A DNA stretch of 64,000 nt from Micrococcales bacterium. Lineage in GTDB: Bacteria > Actinomycetota > Actinomycetes > Actinomycetales > Cellulomonadaceae. Positions 18,884 through 30,942 of this stretch are shown here, piece after piece. Every line of letters starts with the position of its first letter. Position 1 is the stretch's first letter. Location: contig WRMB01000014.1 of assembly GCA_009777345.1 (NCBI GenBank), positions 1 to 64,000 of the forward strand, written 5' to 3'. The notes beneath the pieces were generated by a model, which saw only the letters and a program-made list of their open reading frames with translations, ran no database searches and was not told where the DNA came from. Both the position numbers and the translations under genes were made by a program.

Positions 18884-19872
18884 ACGGTCCGAGCGAACCG
18901 GCCCCTATGGGGTGGCGGTTCATCGCGAGGATGGCCGATCTGAGCCTGGTCGTGGTCCCGGCGCTGCTGATCGGGCTGGTCGTGCCCAGCGGTCACGGCG
19001 CCGACGTCCTCCTGGGACTGGGCACCGCGGTGACGGTGGTCCTGGTCCAGCTGGTGCTCCAGGCCCGGCGAGGCTGGACGGTCGGCCAGTGGGCGGTGGG
19101 CCTGCGCCTGGTCGACCACGAGACCGGCGAGCCGGTCGGCATCGACCGGGCCCTGCTGCGGGCGCTCGTCGTCGCGGTGGGTTCGCTGGCCTTCGTGGTG
19201 GGCGGGCTGGTCGTGCTGGCCTCGCCGCTGTTCGACAAGTCGGGCCGCCGCCGGGGCTGGCACGACGAGGTCATCGACGCCGATGTGATCTACCTGCCCG
19301 AAGGGCGGCCAGCCGACCGGCCGAAGACTGCCACCAAGGTCACCGGTCTGGCGGCACCGGAGGTTGCCCCGGCCGCCCCGGTCGTGGGGGTCCAGCCCGG
19401 CGGCGAGGACGCGCCGGTGCTCGCCTTCGGCCTGATGCCCGAGCTGGAGCGGACCCGGCGGTCGGCGGCCCGCACCGACGTGGCCTGGGACGACGAGGAG
19501 ACCTACCGGCCGATGACCGCCGACCTGGAGCTGTCCGACGGTTCGGCGCACGAGGTCCAGGGCGTCGTGCTCGTCGGCCGTAACCCGATCGCCGGACCGG
19601 GCCAGACCGGACTGCGCCTGGCCGACCGGGAACGTTCGGTGTCCCGCACCCACCTGCGGCTGACGGTCGGTCCGATCGCCGTGTGGGTCGAAGACCTGGA
19701 CACGGTGAACGGGACGGTCGTGCACCTGCCGGACGGGACCGAGGAGGCCTGCGAACCCGGCCGTCCGGTGCAGCTGCCGGTCGGTTCGGTGGTCAGCATC
19801 GGCGACGCCTGGATCCGGTTGGGCGCGGTCAGCGGCGAGCCTGTGTTCCCCGAGAGCACCTCGAAGCGGTAG
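18880..19872 (+). CDS. RDD-FHA fusion membrane protein
   Basis: A 330-residue protein joining an N-terminal RDD domain (residues 5-135; WRFIARMADL, two or three membrane helices, GQWAVGLRLVDHETG) to a C-terminal FHA domain (about 225-325; LVGRNPIAG, then SVSRTHLRL and EDLDTVNGT). It closes the PFNA-like operon and could tether phosphorylated partners to the membrane. The start is TTG 18880, overlapping the previous stop and preceded by a GGGAGGAGAG ribosome site. FHA phosphothreonine binding is family knowledge; its target in this operon is inferred to be the kinase. Confidence 0.85.
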   Translation: MNGPSEPAPMGWRFIARMADLSLVVVPALLIGLVVPSGHGADVLLGLGTAVTVVLVQLVLQARRGWTVGQWAVGLRLVDHETGEPVGIDRALLRALVVAVGSLAFVVGGLVVLASPLFDKSGRRRGWHDEVIDADVIYLPEGRPADRPKTATKVTGLAAPEVAPAAPVVGVQPGGEDAPVLAFGLMPELERTRRSAARTDVAWDDEETYRPMTADLELSDGSAHEVQGVVLVGRNPIAGPGQTGLRLADRERSVSRTHLRLTVGPIAVWVEDLDTVNGTVVHLPDGTEEACEPGRPVQLPVGSVVSIGDAWIRLGAVSGEPVFPESTSKR

Positions 19873-19928
19873 TCCCGCCACCCTTGGTGGGCGCGGTGGC
19901 GAACGAGCCCGTTCGCCTCGGTCGGGTG

Positions 19929-19934
19929 TAGTCT
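19929..19934 (+). promoter_or_regulatory. -10 box of the leuA leader promoter
   Basis: TAGTCT begins 13 nt before the GTG of the Leu-rich leader peptide. A 7-bp inverted repeat, GGCGAAC-n6-GTTCGCC (19898-19917), lies across the -35 region and may be an operator or the end of the upstream operon. Confidence 0.55.
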
Positions 19935-19941
19935 GCTGCTC

Positions 19942-19967
19942 GTGCCGGTGCGCCTGCTCCTTGGTCG

Positions 19968-19986
<19 letters not shown>
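19942..19986 (+). CDS. leuA leader peptide (14 residues, Leu-rich)
   Basis: A leaderless micro-ORF, GTG to TAG, encoding MPVRLLLGRRDEAL. Three adjacent leucine codons of three kinds (CTG CTC CTT) plus a fourth Leu just before the stop are what a ribosome-mediated leucine attenuator needs. It lies about 80 bp upstream of leuA and runs into nested RNA hairpins. It is too short for routine gene finding. I infer function from composition and position. Confidence 0.65.
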
Positions 19987-21832
<1,846 letters not shown>

Positions 21833-21879
21833 CCCTCCCCACTGTCCTCACTCGTCCCTCGGTAGGGGAAGATGGAGCC

Positions 21880-22611
21880 ATGACGGTCTACCGGGACTCG
21901 GGGGTGGTGCTGCGGACGCACCCGTTGGGGGAGTCGGACCGGATCGTCACCCTGCTGACCCGGGAGCACGGCAAGGTGCGGACGGTAGCCAAGGGGGTGC
22001 GGCGGACCACGTCGCGGTTCGGGGCGCGGCTGGAGCCGTTCATGTGGGTGGACCTGCAGCTGGCCACCGGGCGGACGTTCGACGTCGTGGCCCAGGCCGA
22101 GCTGGCCGGGGCGTACGGTCGGGCCATCAGTGCCGACTATGAGCTGTTCACCGTCGGCCAGGTGATGCTGGAGACGGCGGACCGGCTGGTCGCCGCCGAG
22201 CAGGAACCCGCCCTGGCCCACTTCCGGCTGCTGCTCGGTGCGGTGCACGCCCTGGCCGACCGGGCCCACCCGCCGGGTCTGCTGCTGGACTCGTACCTGC
22301 TGCGGGCCCTGGCGGTGGCTGGCTGGGCGCCGAGCTTTGTCGACTGTGCCCGGTGCGGTGCGCCCGGTCCGCACCGGGCCTTCAGCGCCCCGATGGGCGG
22401 GGCGGTGTGCGCGGCCTGCCGTCCGCCGGGGTCGACGGCCCCGGCGCCGGAGACGTTCGGGCTGCTCGCGGCGCTGCTGTCCGGCGACTGGGCGGCGGCC
22501 GAGGCCTCGCAGGCCCGGCACCGCACCCAGGCGCGGGGTCTGGTCGCGGCCTACAGCCAGTACCACGTGGAGCACCGGCTGCGGTCGCTGCCGATGGTCG
22601 AGCGGGTCTGA
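21880..22611 (+). CDS. recO: DNA repair protein RecO
   Basis: A 243-residue recombination mediator: an N-terminal OB fold ([19 protein letters not shown]), a helical middle and a zinc site of two CxxC pairs, CARC near residue 157 and CAAC near 178. RecO acts with RecF and RecR to load RecA on gapped DNA. ATG 21880 is the start; a GAAGAT hexamer 12 nt upstream could give a leaderless message. The longer in-frame extension upstream overlaps leuA and is not used. The gene precedes uppS by 5 bp, the standard actinobacterial order. Confidence 0.93.
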   Translation: MTVYRDSGVVLRTHPLGESDRIVTLLTREHGKVRTVAKGVRRTTSRFGARLEPFMWVDLQLATGRTFDVVAQAELAGAYGRAISADYELFTVGQVMLETADRLVAAEQEPALAHFRLLLGAVHALADRAHPPGLLLDSYLLRALAVAGWAPSFVDCARCGAPGPHRAFSAPMGGAVCAACRPPGSTAPAPETFGLLAALLSGDWAAAEASQARHRTQARGLVAAYSQYHVEHRLRSLPMVERV

Positions 22612-22616
22612 CGGCC

Positions 22617-23405
22617 ATGATCGGATCGAACAGCCCTGTACCGCCGCCGCACCCCTCGGGTGCCCGGCCGCCTGCTCTGCCGTCGGCGTTGGTGCCGCGG
22701 CACGTCGCCGTGGTCATGGACGGCAACGGACGCTGGGCCAACGCCCAGGGGCTGCCGCGCACCGCGGGGCACGCCGCGGGGGAGGCCAGCCTCATCGAGG
22801 TGGTGGCCGGGGCCATCGAGATCGGGGTGAGGTATGTCTCGGCCTACGCGTTCTCCACGGAGAACTGGTCGCGGTCGCCCGACGAGGTCAAGTTCCTCAT
22901 GGGTTTCTCCCGGGACGTGCTGCGGCGCCGGCGGGACCTGCTGCACTCCTGGGGGGTGCGGGTGCGCTGGGCCGGTCGTCGGCCCCGGCTGTGGCGGTCG
23001 GTGGTCGCCGAGCTGGAGACGGCCGAACGGCTCACCGTCGACAACGACGTGTGCACCCTGACGATGTGCGTCAACTACGGCGGTCGGGCGGAGATCGCCG
23101 ACGCGGCCCGGACGGTCGCCCAGCTGGCCGCCGCCGGGCGGCTGAACCCGGACCGGGTCGGCGAACGCACCCTGGCCCGTTACCTGGACGAACCAGACCT
23201 GCCCGACGTCGACCTGTTCTGGCGTACCGGCGGGGAGCAGCGGATCTCGAACTTCATGGTCTGGCAGTCCGCCTACGCCGAGCTGGTGTTCAGCGACGAA
23301 CCGTGGCCGGAGGTGGACCGGCGGCACCTGTGGGCCGCTGTCGAGACCTACGCCCGCCGCGACCGGCGCTACGGCACCGCCGTGGACCGGCCGACCACGT
23401 CCTGA
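22617..23405 (+). CDS. uppS: Isoprenyl transferase (undecaprenyl/decaprenyl diphosphate synthase)
   Basis: A 262-residue cis-prenyltransferase making the lipid carrier for peptidoglycan. Signatures: [12 protein letters not shown] (catalytic Asp), AFSTENWSR, and the C-terminal [15 protein letters not shown] and SDEPWPE. It follows recO closely and is probably co-transcribed. Its 3' end overlaps the convergent VTT-domain gene by 37 bp. ATG 22617 fits the family length; the longer in-frame extension lies inside recO. Confidence 0.93.
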   Translation: MIGSNSPVPPPHPSGARPPALPSALVPRHVAVVMDGNGRWANAQGLPRTAGHAAGEASLIEVVAGAIEIGVRYVSAYAFSTENWSRSPDEVKFLMGFSRDVLRRRRDLLHSWGVRVRWAGRRPRLWRSVVAELETAERLTVDNDVCTLTMCVNYGGRAEIADAARTVAQLAAAGRLNPDRVGERTLARYLDEPDLPDVDLFWRTGGEQRISNFMVWQSAYAELVFSDEPWPEVDRRHLWAAVETYARRDRRYGTAVDRPTTS

Positions 23406-23917
23406 GGCTCGACCACGGCCCGGGTCCGGCGGCGGGCCAGCCCGACGACCCCGATCGCCAGCCCGACGAGCAGTGCCGCGGCGCTCCACCAGGACCGGGT
23501 GGCGGCCCACAGCGCGCCGAACCCGACGGTGCTCCAGACCGCTGTCCAGAGCGCGCTGCCGACCAGCGAGGCGACGGTGAACCGCGGGTAGGGCATCCGG
23601 ACGAGCCCCGCCGCCACCAGGACCGCCGTGGTCAGACCGACCACGGGGTAGGTCACCGCCACTCCGACCGGCCCCCAGCGGTGGACCAGCCGGGTGCCGT
23701 GCTGCCCCCGCGGGGAGCTCGACCGGGCCTCGATCCTGTCCAGCAGACCGAGCCACCAGCGAGGCCCGATCCGGCGTTCGGTCTCCAGCTGGGCCCCGGC
23801 CGACACGGCGCGGCCGAGCCAGTACGTGCCGTGCGACCGGAACATCACGCTGACGTAGAGGGCGATGACGACGAGCCAGAAAGGCCACCCGTCCATCCCG
23901 TAGGCTGCCGGATCCAC
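23369..23917 (-). CDS. VTT/DedA-like membrane protein
   Basis: A 182-residue protein with four or five membrane helices. The VTT-like core includes SHGTYWLGR, then [16 protein letters not shown] and a second amphipathic-hydrophobic pair ([20 protein letters not shown]). DedA/VTT proteins are flippases or transporters for lipid carriers such as undecaprenyl phosphate, so its convergent neighbour uppS is a suggestive partner. Start GTG 23917 on the minus strand. The assignment is by motif; the protein is at the short end of the family. Confidence 0.75.
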   Translation of the reverse strand: MDPAAYGMDGWPFWLVVIALYVSVMFRSHGTYWLGRAVSAGAQLETERRIGPRWWLGLLDRIEARSSSPRGQHGTRLVHRWGPVGVAVTYPVVGLTTAVLVAAGLVRMPYPRFTVASLVGSALWTAVWSTVGFGALWAATRSWWSAAALLVGLAIGVVGLARRRTRAVVEPQDVVGRSTAVP

Positions 23918-23939
23918 GCTCCGATGGTACCCGTCGGTG

Positions 23940-23968
23940 AGGTATACCTAACTGACGCCGTGTCAGTT
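23940..23968. promoter_or_regulatory. Two adjacent palindromes in the divergent VTT-glyS region
   Basis: AGGTATACCT (23940-23949) is a perfect 10-bp palindrome and abuts AACTGAC-GCCGT-GTCAGTT (23950-23968), a 7-bp inverted repeat. They lie between a minus-strand membrane gene and plus-strand glyS. Likely regulator-binding sites; the regulator is unknown. Confidence 0.5.
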
Positions 23969-24019
23969 CGGTCGGGAGGCGATCACCGGGCTGGCGCTGT
24001 CGGTGGTCGCAGTCGCCGG

Positions 24020-24047
24020 TAGGCTTGCTTCGGGACCCGACACCAGG
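24020..24047 (+). promoter_or_regulatory. glyS promoter -10 and downstream leader
   Basis: TAGGCT at 24020-24025 would start a transcript near 24032. Unlike most genes here the message has a short leader; the purine-rich CCAGGAG at 24041-24047 is the only ribosome-site candidate before GTG 24062, at rather long spacing. Confidence 0.4.
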
Positions 24048-24061
24048 AGTGAACAGCAACC

Positions 24062-25444
<1,383 letters not shown>

Positions 25445-25476
25445 GCGCGGTGGCCCAGCCTGCGGTACCGGCGCCC

Positions 25477-26652
25477 ATGACCACCCTGTCCTCCAGCCTC
25501 GCCAGACCGTCAGCGGTGCGGCCGCTGCGGATCGGCCCGATCGAGGTGGTCACGCCCGTGGTGCTGGCCCCGATGGCCGGGGTGACCAACGCCGCGTTCC
25601 GGCGGCTGTGCCGGGAGCAGGGCGCCGGGCTGTGCGTGGCGGAGATGGTGACCAGCCGGGCCCTGGTCGAGCGCAATCCCGAGGCGCTGCGGATCGTCAC
25701 CGCCGCCCCGGACGAGCCGGTCCGGTCGGTGCAGGTCTACGGCGTGGACCCGGCGACCGTCGCCGCCGCGGTGCGGATCCTGGTCGAGGAGGACCGCGCG
25801 GACCACGTCGACCTCAATTTTGGCTGCCCGGTGCCCAAGGTGACGCGGCGGGGCGGGGGAGCGGCGCTGCCCTGGAAGCGGACCCTGTTCGCCAGTATCG
25901 TCACGGCCGCGGTCGGGGCGGCCCGACCGGCTGGCGTCCCGGTCACGGTGAAGATACGCACCGGTATCGACGACGAGCACCTGACATACCTCGAAGCGGG
26001 CCTGACCGCGCAGGACGCCGGGGTGGCCGCGGTCACGCTGCACGGCCGCACGGCCGCCCAGCACTACGCCGGTCGCGCCGACTGGGACGCCATCGCCGCG
26101 CTGAGGCAGGCGCTGGACGTCCCCGTGCTGGGCAACGGCGATATCTGGAGCGCCGAGGACGCCCTGGCGATGGTCGCGCACACCGGGTGCGACGGGGTGG
26201 TCGTGGGCCGGGGCTGCCAGGGCCGTCCGTGGCTGTTCGCCGATCTGGCCGCCGCGTTCGCGGGTCGTCCGCAACGGGTGCGGCCGGGCCTGCGCGAGGT
26301 CGCGGCGACGATCCAGCGGCATGCCAGGCTCATGGTCGAAGCCTTCCCGTCCGAGGACAAGGCGCTGCGCGACCTGCGCAAGCACATGGCCTGGTACCTC
26401 AAGGGCTATGTCGTGGGCGGGCCGATGCGGGCCGCCCTGGCCCGCGTGTCCAGCCTGGTCGAGCTGGACGACCGGCTGGCCCAGCTCGATCTCGACCAGC
26501 CCTATCCGGGCCCGGCCGCGGAAGGTCCGCGCGGCCGGACCGGTGCCCCCCGGCGCCCGGCCCTGCCCGACGGCTGGCTGGACTCGCGCGAGCTGTCGCA
26601 GGAGTTCGAGGCGGGGCTGCGCGAGGCCGAGCTGTCCGTCTCGGGTGGCTAG
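25477..26652 (+). CDS. dusB: tRNA-dihydrouridine synthase
   Basis: A 391-residue FMN enzyme that reduces uridines in tRNA D-loops. Motifs: APMAGVTNAAFRRL near residue 28, VDLNFGCPVPKVTRRGGG with the active-site Cys, VTVKIRTG, VTLHGRTAAQHYAG, VLGNGDIWSAEDA and GVVVGRGCQGRPWLF. The last 35 residues are a family-typical tail. ATG 25477 is preferred; an in-frame GTG at 25450 is an alternative. It lies 32 bp behind glyS, with which it is commonly paired in actinobacteria. Confidence 0.93.
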   Translation: MTTLSSSLARPSAVRPLRIGPIEVVTPVVLAPMAGVTNAAFRRLCREQGAGLCVAEMVTSRALVERNPEALRIVTAAPDEPVRSVQVYGVDPATVAAAVRILVEEDRADHVDLNFGCPVPKVTRRGGGAALPWKRTLFASIVTAAVGAARPAGVPVTVKIRTGIDDEHLTYLEAGLTAQDAGVAAVTLHGRTAAQHYAGRADWDAIAALRQALDVPVLGNGDIWSAEDALAMVAHTGCDGVVVGRGCQGRPWLFADLAAAFAGRPQRVRPGLREVAATIQRHARLMVEAFPSEDKALRDLRKHMAWYLKGYVVGGPMRAALARVSSLVELDDRLAQLDLDQPYPGPAAEGPRGRTGAPRRPALPDGWLDSRELSQEFEAGLREAELSVSGG

Positions 26653-26951
26653 CGCGCCCGGGCGAAAACAGCGCAGCCGCACAGGTGGCGCCGGAGACGG
26701 GTTTTCCGGACGGAATACGACTAACCGTCGCCTGGCTGGTGCCAGCGCGTTCTGCGGTGTCTGGGCGGCGCGTCCTGATACCTGTAGATAGTAGTGGTCT
26801 GCGTCATGCGCCACGGAGCCCTGCAGAGCCGGGCAGCGTTTGCAGGAGCTGAAAGGAATTGCTACGTTTCACAAGACAACCGCAAAGCCGTGCTCCATTG
26901 TCCGGCTTGGTCCGGATTGTCCGTAGGCGACGACGAAGGGAAATATTTCCG
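26653..26951 (+). promoter_or_regulatory. Upstream region of the sugar-importer operon
   Basis: A gene-free stretch of about 300 bp. It carries three imperfect TTGTCCGG/TGGTCCGG/TTGTCCG direct repeats (about 26897-26923) and a perfect 12-bp palindrome, GGAAATATTTCC (26939-26950), that ends 1 nt before the malE ATG and covers its ribosome site (GAAGGGAAA). Operator or translational control is possible; I did not see a clear LacI-type operator. Confidence 0.4.
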
Positions 26952-28229
26952 ATGCGCAGGATCATGCAGACAGCGATCGCGGCCACTACGGTCGCGCTGC
27001 TCGCGACGGCGTGCGGCGGCAGCGGTTCGGGTGGGTCGACGGGCAAGGCCACCGAGACCGCTCCCGTACGCGGCAGCCAGGATCTGGTCATCTGGACCGA
27101 CGAGGTCAAGCTGCCGGCGATCAAGGCCGTCGCCGACGAGTTCGGCAAGGCGAACGGCATCACCGTCGACGTCCAGGCGGTCGTCAACACCCGCGCTGAC
27201 TTCATCACCGCGAACCAGGCCGGCAATGGTCCGGACATTGTCGTGGGTGCCCACGACTGGCTCGGTCAGCTGGTCGCCAACGGTTCGGTCGACCCCGTCC
27301 AGCTCTCGGCGGACACCATTGCGATGTACTCGGACAAGTCGGTCCAGGCCGTCACCTACGACGGCCAGGTCTACGGCGTCCCGTACTCGATCGAGACGCT
27401 GGCGCTGTTCTGCAACAAGTCGGCGGTCGGCGACCAGGCGTTCGCCACGCTCGACGACGCTGTCGCCGCGGGCCAGGCCGCCAAGGACGCCGGGAAGGTC
27501 GAGTCCGCGCTGAACGTGCCGGTGGGCATCGCGGGTGACCCGTACCACATGCAGCCGCTGTACACCTCGGCCGGCGGTTACCTGTTCGGTACCACCGACG
27601 ACGGTTCGCACAACCCTGACGACCTCGGTGTGGGTACCGCGGCGGGGATCAAGGCCGGCCAGAAGATCAGCGCGCTGGGCCAGGCCGGGGTGCTGTCGAC
27701 CGCGATCACCGCGGACAACGCGATCGGGCTGTTCGCGGCCGGCAAGGCTGGCTGCCTGGTCTCCGGGCCGTGGGCGCTGTCCGACGTGCGCAAGGGTCTG
27801 GGCGACGACGGCTACACCCTGATGCCGATCCCGGGCTTCGCGGGGATGGACCCGGCCGAGCCGTTCGCCGGGGTGAACTCGTTCTTCATCGCCTCCAACG
27901 GCAAGAACAAGAACTTCGCCCAGGCGTTCGTCACCGGTACCACCAGCGGGGGTCTCAACACCGTCGAGGCGATGACCACCCTGTTCGAGGCGGAGAACCG
28001 GCCTCCGGCGATGACCGAGGTCCGTGAAGCGGTCGCGGTCGCGAACCCCGACGTGGAGACCTTCGCCGCGGCGGCGGACGCCGCGGCTCCGATGCCGGCC
28101 ATCCCGGCGATGGACCAGGTGTGGACCCCGCTGGGTGTGGCCTACGCGAATATCGTCGGCGGTGCCGACGCCGCTACCGAGATGACGAAGGCCGCCGAGA
28201 CCATCACAGCGGCCGTCGCCAAGTCTTGA
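26952..28229 (+). CDS. malE: Extracellular sugar-binding lipoprotein (maltose/maltodextrin type)
   Basis: A 425-residue ABC-importer binding protein. The signal peptide MRRIMQTAIAATTVALLATA ends in a lipobox with the lipid-attached Cys near residue 22. Family 1 features include LVIWTDEVKLPAIKAVADEF, GNGPDIVVGAHDWLG and, late, AGKAGCLVSGPWAL. It delivers oligosaccharide to the two permeases encoded downstream. No ATPase gene is present, so the importer probably borrows a general MsiK-type ATPase. Maltose specificity is inferred from the unusually large MalF partner. A strong hairpin follows the gene. Confidence 0.88.
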   Translation: MRRIMQTAIAATTVALLATACGGSGSGGSTGKATETAPVRGSQDLVIWTDEVKLPAIKAVADEFGKANGITVDVQAVVNTRADFITANQAGNGPDIVVGAHDWLGQLVANGSVDPVQLSADTIAMYSDKSVQAVTYDGQVYGVPYSIETLALFCNKSAVGDQAFATLDDAVAAGQAAKDAGKVESALNVPVGIAGDPYHMQPLYTSAGGYLFGTTDDGSHNPDDLGVGTAAGIKAGQKISALGQAGVLSTAITADNAIGLFAAGKAGCLVSGPWALSDVRKGLGDDGYTLMPIPGFAGMDPAEPFAGVNSFFIASNGKNKNFAQAFVTGTTSGGLNTVEAMTTLFEAENRPPAMTEVREAVAVANPDVETFAAAADAAAPMPAIPAMDQVWTPLGVAYANIVGGADAATEMTKAAETITAAVAKS

Positions 28230-28241
28230 TCCCTCGACCCG

Positions 28242-28269
28242 CGGGGGGCCCGGTCGACCGGGCCCCCCG
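28242..28269 (+). terminator. Strong hairpin between malE and malF
   Basis: A perfect 12-bp stem (CGGGGGGCCCGG) with a TCGA loop and no T-run. In binding-protein-dependent operons such hairpins stabilise the upstream message or partly terminate, giving more binding protein than permease. Confidence 0.75.
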
Positions 28270-28298
28270 TGTGGTCTGCCCCGTCGAGGAGCAGCGCC

Positions 28299-29915
28299 GT
28301 GACCATCACCGACAAGCTGCGGACCCCCACCGACGGCCCTCCGGCCCGGCGGCGGCGACCACCGGCCTCCACCGGTGTCTACGTGGTCAAGGTCGTCGGG
28401 CTCACGCTGATCGCCGCCACGCTCGTCTCGGTGCTGCCGACGGTCGTGGCGACCGGGCAGTGGGGCTTCCTGGCCGTCTTCGTCGCGGTCGCGGCCCTGC
28501 TGGTCGCGGTCTACTCAACCAGGCGGGCCGTCCCGGCCAAGTACCTGGTGCCGGGTGTGACGATGCTGCTGCTGTTCCTCGTCTACCCGATCATGCTGAC
28601 CTTCCAGCTGTCGACGACGAACTACGGTGACGGCACCCGCAGCAGCCGGAGCGAGGCCATCACGCGGATCGTCGGGACATCGGCGGTGCAGGTCCCCGGC
28701 GGCGCCGTGTACTCCCTGGTGGTGGGCACCCAGGGCACGCCGACCGCGGGCCCGTTCGCGTTCTTCCTCGTGGACACGCAGACCGACCAGGTGTTCCGCG
28801 GCACCCAGACGGAGCTGACCGAGCTGGGACCCTCTGAGGTCACGGTGGCCGACGGGACGGTCGCAGCCGCCGACGGCTGGACCATGCTGACCCGGCAGCA
28901 GGTCAACGCGATCTCCGGGGCCGACCAGCCGCTCGACGGTTTTACCGTCCCGGCCGGCGACAACGCGGTGATCAAGGTCCAGGGGTTCCAGGCGATCACC
29001 ATGCGCACGCCGCTGGTCTACGACAAGAAGGCTGACACGATCACCAACACCGATACCGGTGCGGTGTACCACCCGGAGCGGTCGTCGTCGGGCGACCGGT
29101 CGTTCTTCGTCGACGCCGACGGCAACCGGCTGTCGAACCAGTCCTGGGGCGAGAACGTCGGCGCGTTCAACTACGAACGGATCTTCACCGACTCGCGGAT
29201 CACCGGACCGTTCCTGTCGATCTTCCTGTGGACGGTGGTCTTCGCGACGGCGTCCGTCGGGCTGACCTTCTTCCTCGGGCTGGGCCTCGCCGTGGTGCTC
29301 AACGACCCGCGGCTGCGCTTCCAGCGGTTCTACCGGTCGGCCCTGGTCCTGCCGTACGCGATCCCCGGGTTCATCTCGCTGATGGTGTGGTCCGGTTTCT
29401 GGAACCAGCGTTTCGGGCTGGTCAACCAGATGCTCGGGCTCGACGTCAACTGGTTGGGCCAGACCTGGTCGGCCCGGGTCGCGGTCATCCTGACCAACCT
29501 GTGGATGGGCTTTCCCTATATGTTCCTGGTCTGCACCGGGGCGCTGCAGTCCATCCCCTCCGAGCTGAAAGAGGCCGCTGCTATCGACGGGGCGAGCGGT
29601 TTCACCCAGTTCCGCAAGATCACGTTCCCGCTGCTGCTGGTCTCGGTCGCGCCGCTGCTGGTCGCGGCGTTCGCGTTCAACTTCAACAACTTCAACGCGA
29701 TCCAGCTGCTCACCCGCGGCGGACCGTTCAGCTCGGACAACCCGACGGCGGGCGGCACGGACATCCTCATCAGCTATACCTACCGGCTGGCCTTCGGGAC
29801 CGGGGGCCAGCAGATCGGGTTCGCCTCGGCGGTCTCGGTGGTGCTGTTCGTCCTGACCGGTGCGATCGCGGCCGTCCAGTTCCGCGCCACCCGATTCCTC
29901 GAGGACGTGAACTGA
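28299..29915 (+). CDS. malF: Sugar ABC transporter permease, MalF type
   Basis: A 538-residue permease. Three N-terminal helices (about residues 20-110) precede a large external loop of about 190 residues, as in enterobacterial MalF, then the transporter core with the cytoplasmic EAA loop KEAAAIDGASGFTQF that docks on the ATPase. GTG 28299 has a CGAGGAG ribosome site; the slightly longer upstream frame lacks one. The large P2-like loop is what points to maltose/maltodextrin. malG starts 1 bp after the stop. Confidence 0.88.
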   Translation: MTITDKLRTPTDGPPARRRRPPASTGVYVVKVVGLTLIAATLVSVLPTVVATGQWGFLAVFVAVAALLVAVYSTRRAVPAKYLVPGVTMLLLFLVYPIMLTFQLSTTNYGDGTRSSRSEAITRIVGTSAVQVPGGAVYSLVVGTQGTPTAGPFAFFLVDTQTDQVFRGTQTELTELGPSEVTVADGTVAAADGWTMLTRQQVNAISGADQPLDGFTVPAGDNAVIKVQGFQAITMRTPLVYDKKADTITNTDTGAVYHPERSSSGDRSFFVDADGNRLSNQSWGENVGAFNYERIFTDSRITGPFLSIFLWTVVFATASVGLTFFLGLGLAVVLNDPRLRFQRFYRSALVLPYAIPGFISLMVWSGFWNQRFGLVNQMLGLDVNWLGQTWSARVAVILTNLWMGFPYMFLVCTGALQSIPSELKEAAAIDGASGFTQFRKITFPLLLVSVAPLLVAAFAFNFNNFNAIQLLTRGGPFSSDNPTAGGTDILISYTYRLAFGTGGQQIGFASAVSVVLFVLTGAIAAVQFRATRFLEDVN

Positions 29916-29916
29916 T

Positions 29917-30942
29917 ATGAGCGCGACACCTCCTGACAAGCAGCCTGACGCCGACGCTGCCCAGGAACAGGTGCTGGGCGTCACCGGTGTGCGGCAGGCC
30001 GGTGGTGGCCTGGCCTCTGCGCCGGTCGCGGGCGCTGCGGGCCGCCGTCCGGTCCGCCGGTCCGCCAGGCACGGCGTGGCGGACCAGGTCCGCGGTGCCC
30101 GGTGGTGGCGCGAGCTGGGCTGGCGGCACGCGGTGGGTATCGTCGCGGTGGTGTACGCGCTGGTCCCGGTGCTGTACCTCTTCTCCGCCTCGGTCAACCC
30201 GGTCGGGTCGATCGCCACGACCGAGCTCGTCCCGAGGGACTTCAGCCTGGTCTGGTTCTCCGAGCTCGGCAACAACCCGCAGCGGCCGTTCTACCGCTGG
30301 CTGGCCAATACGGTGACCGTCGCCGCCGTGGTGGTGGTGGTCCAGATCTTCTTCTCCACCCTGGCGGCCTTCGCGTTCTCCCGGCTGCGGTTCAAGGGCC
30401 GTCGGCCCGGGCTGCTCAGCCTGCTGCTCATCCAGATGTTCCCTCAGGTCCTGGCCACCGTGGCGCTGTTCCGGATCTTCTCGGCGGTGGGCCAGGTGGT
30501 CCCCGCGTTCGGGCTGGACACTCTGGCCGGGTACATCCTCGTCATGCTCGGTGCGTCGCTGGGCCAGGTGTGGCTGATCAAGGGCGCGTTCGACTCGATC
30601 CCCAGAGAGCTGGACGAGGCCGCGAAGATCGACGGTGCCGGTCACGCCGGGCTGTTCTTCAGGATCCTGCTGCCGCTGCTGCGGCCGGTCCTGGTCGTCA
30701 CCGGCCTGCTGGTCTTCGTCTCGGTGATCGCGGAGTTCATGCTCGCGTCGATCTTCCTGCGGTCGACCGACGTGAAGACCGTCTCGGTGGGTATGTACGG
30801 GGTGCTCCTGGGTGATATGTCCAACAATCTCGGGTGGTTCGCGGCGGCTTCCGTCGTCGTGGCCCTGCCGGTGATCCTGCTGTTCCAGTACCTGCAGCGC
30901 TATATCGTCGGCGGGATCACCGCCGGTTCGGTCAAGGGATGA
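29917..30942 (+). CDS. malG: Sugar ABC transporter permease, MalG type
   Basis: A 341-residue permease with six core helices after a long cytoplasmic N-terminal tail (about 70 residues, Ala/Gly/Arg-rich, longer than E. coli MalG at 296). The EAA loop reads LDEAAKIDGAGHAGLFF. It forms the heterodimeric channel with MalF. Start ATG 29917 follows the malF stop by one base, so translation is coupled. The 3' end overlaps the convergent DUF1905 gene by 11 bp. Confidence 0.88.
   Translation: MSATPPDKQPDADAAQEQVLGVTGVRQAGGGLASAPVAGAAGRRPVRRSARHGVADQVRGARWWRELGWRHAVGIVAVVYALVPVLYLFSASVNPVGSIATTELVPRDFSLVWFSELGNNPQRPFYRWLANTVTVAAVVVVVQIFFSTLAAFAFSRLRFKGRRPGLLSLLLIQMFPQVLATVALFRIFSAVGQVVPAFGLDTLAGYILVMLGASLGQVWLIKGAFDSIPRELDEAAKIDGAGHAGLFFRILLPLLRPVLVVTGLLVFVSVIAEFMLASIFLRSTDVKTVSVGMYGVLLGDMSNNLGWFAAASVVVALPVILLFQYLQRYIVGGITAGSVKG

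Noticed and set aside
23940..23950. Iron box (DtxR/IdeR) reading of AGGTATACCTA
   Set aside because: Only the central half-sites resemble the 19-bp consensus; flanking bases do not match and neighbours have no iron role.
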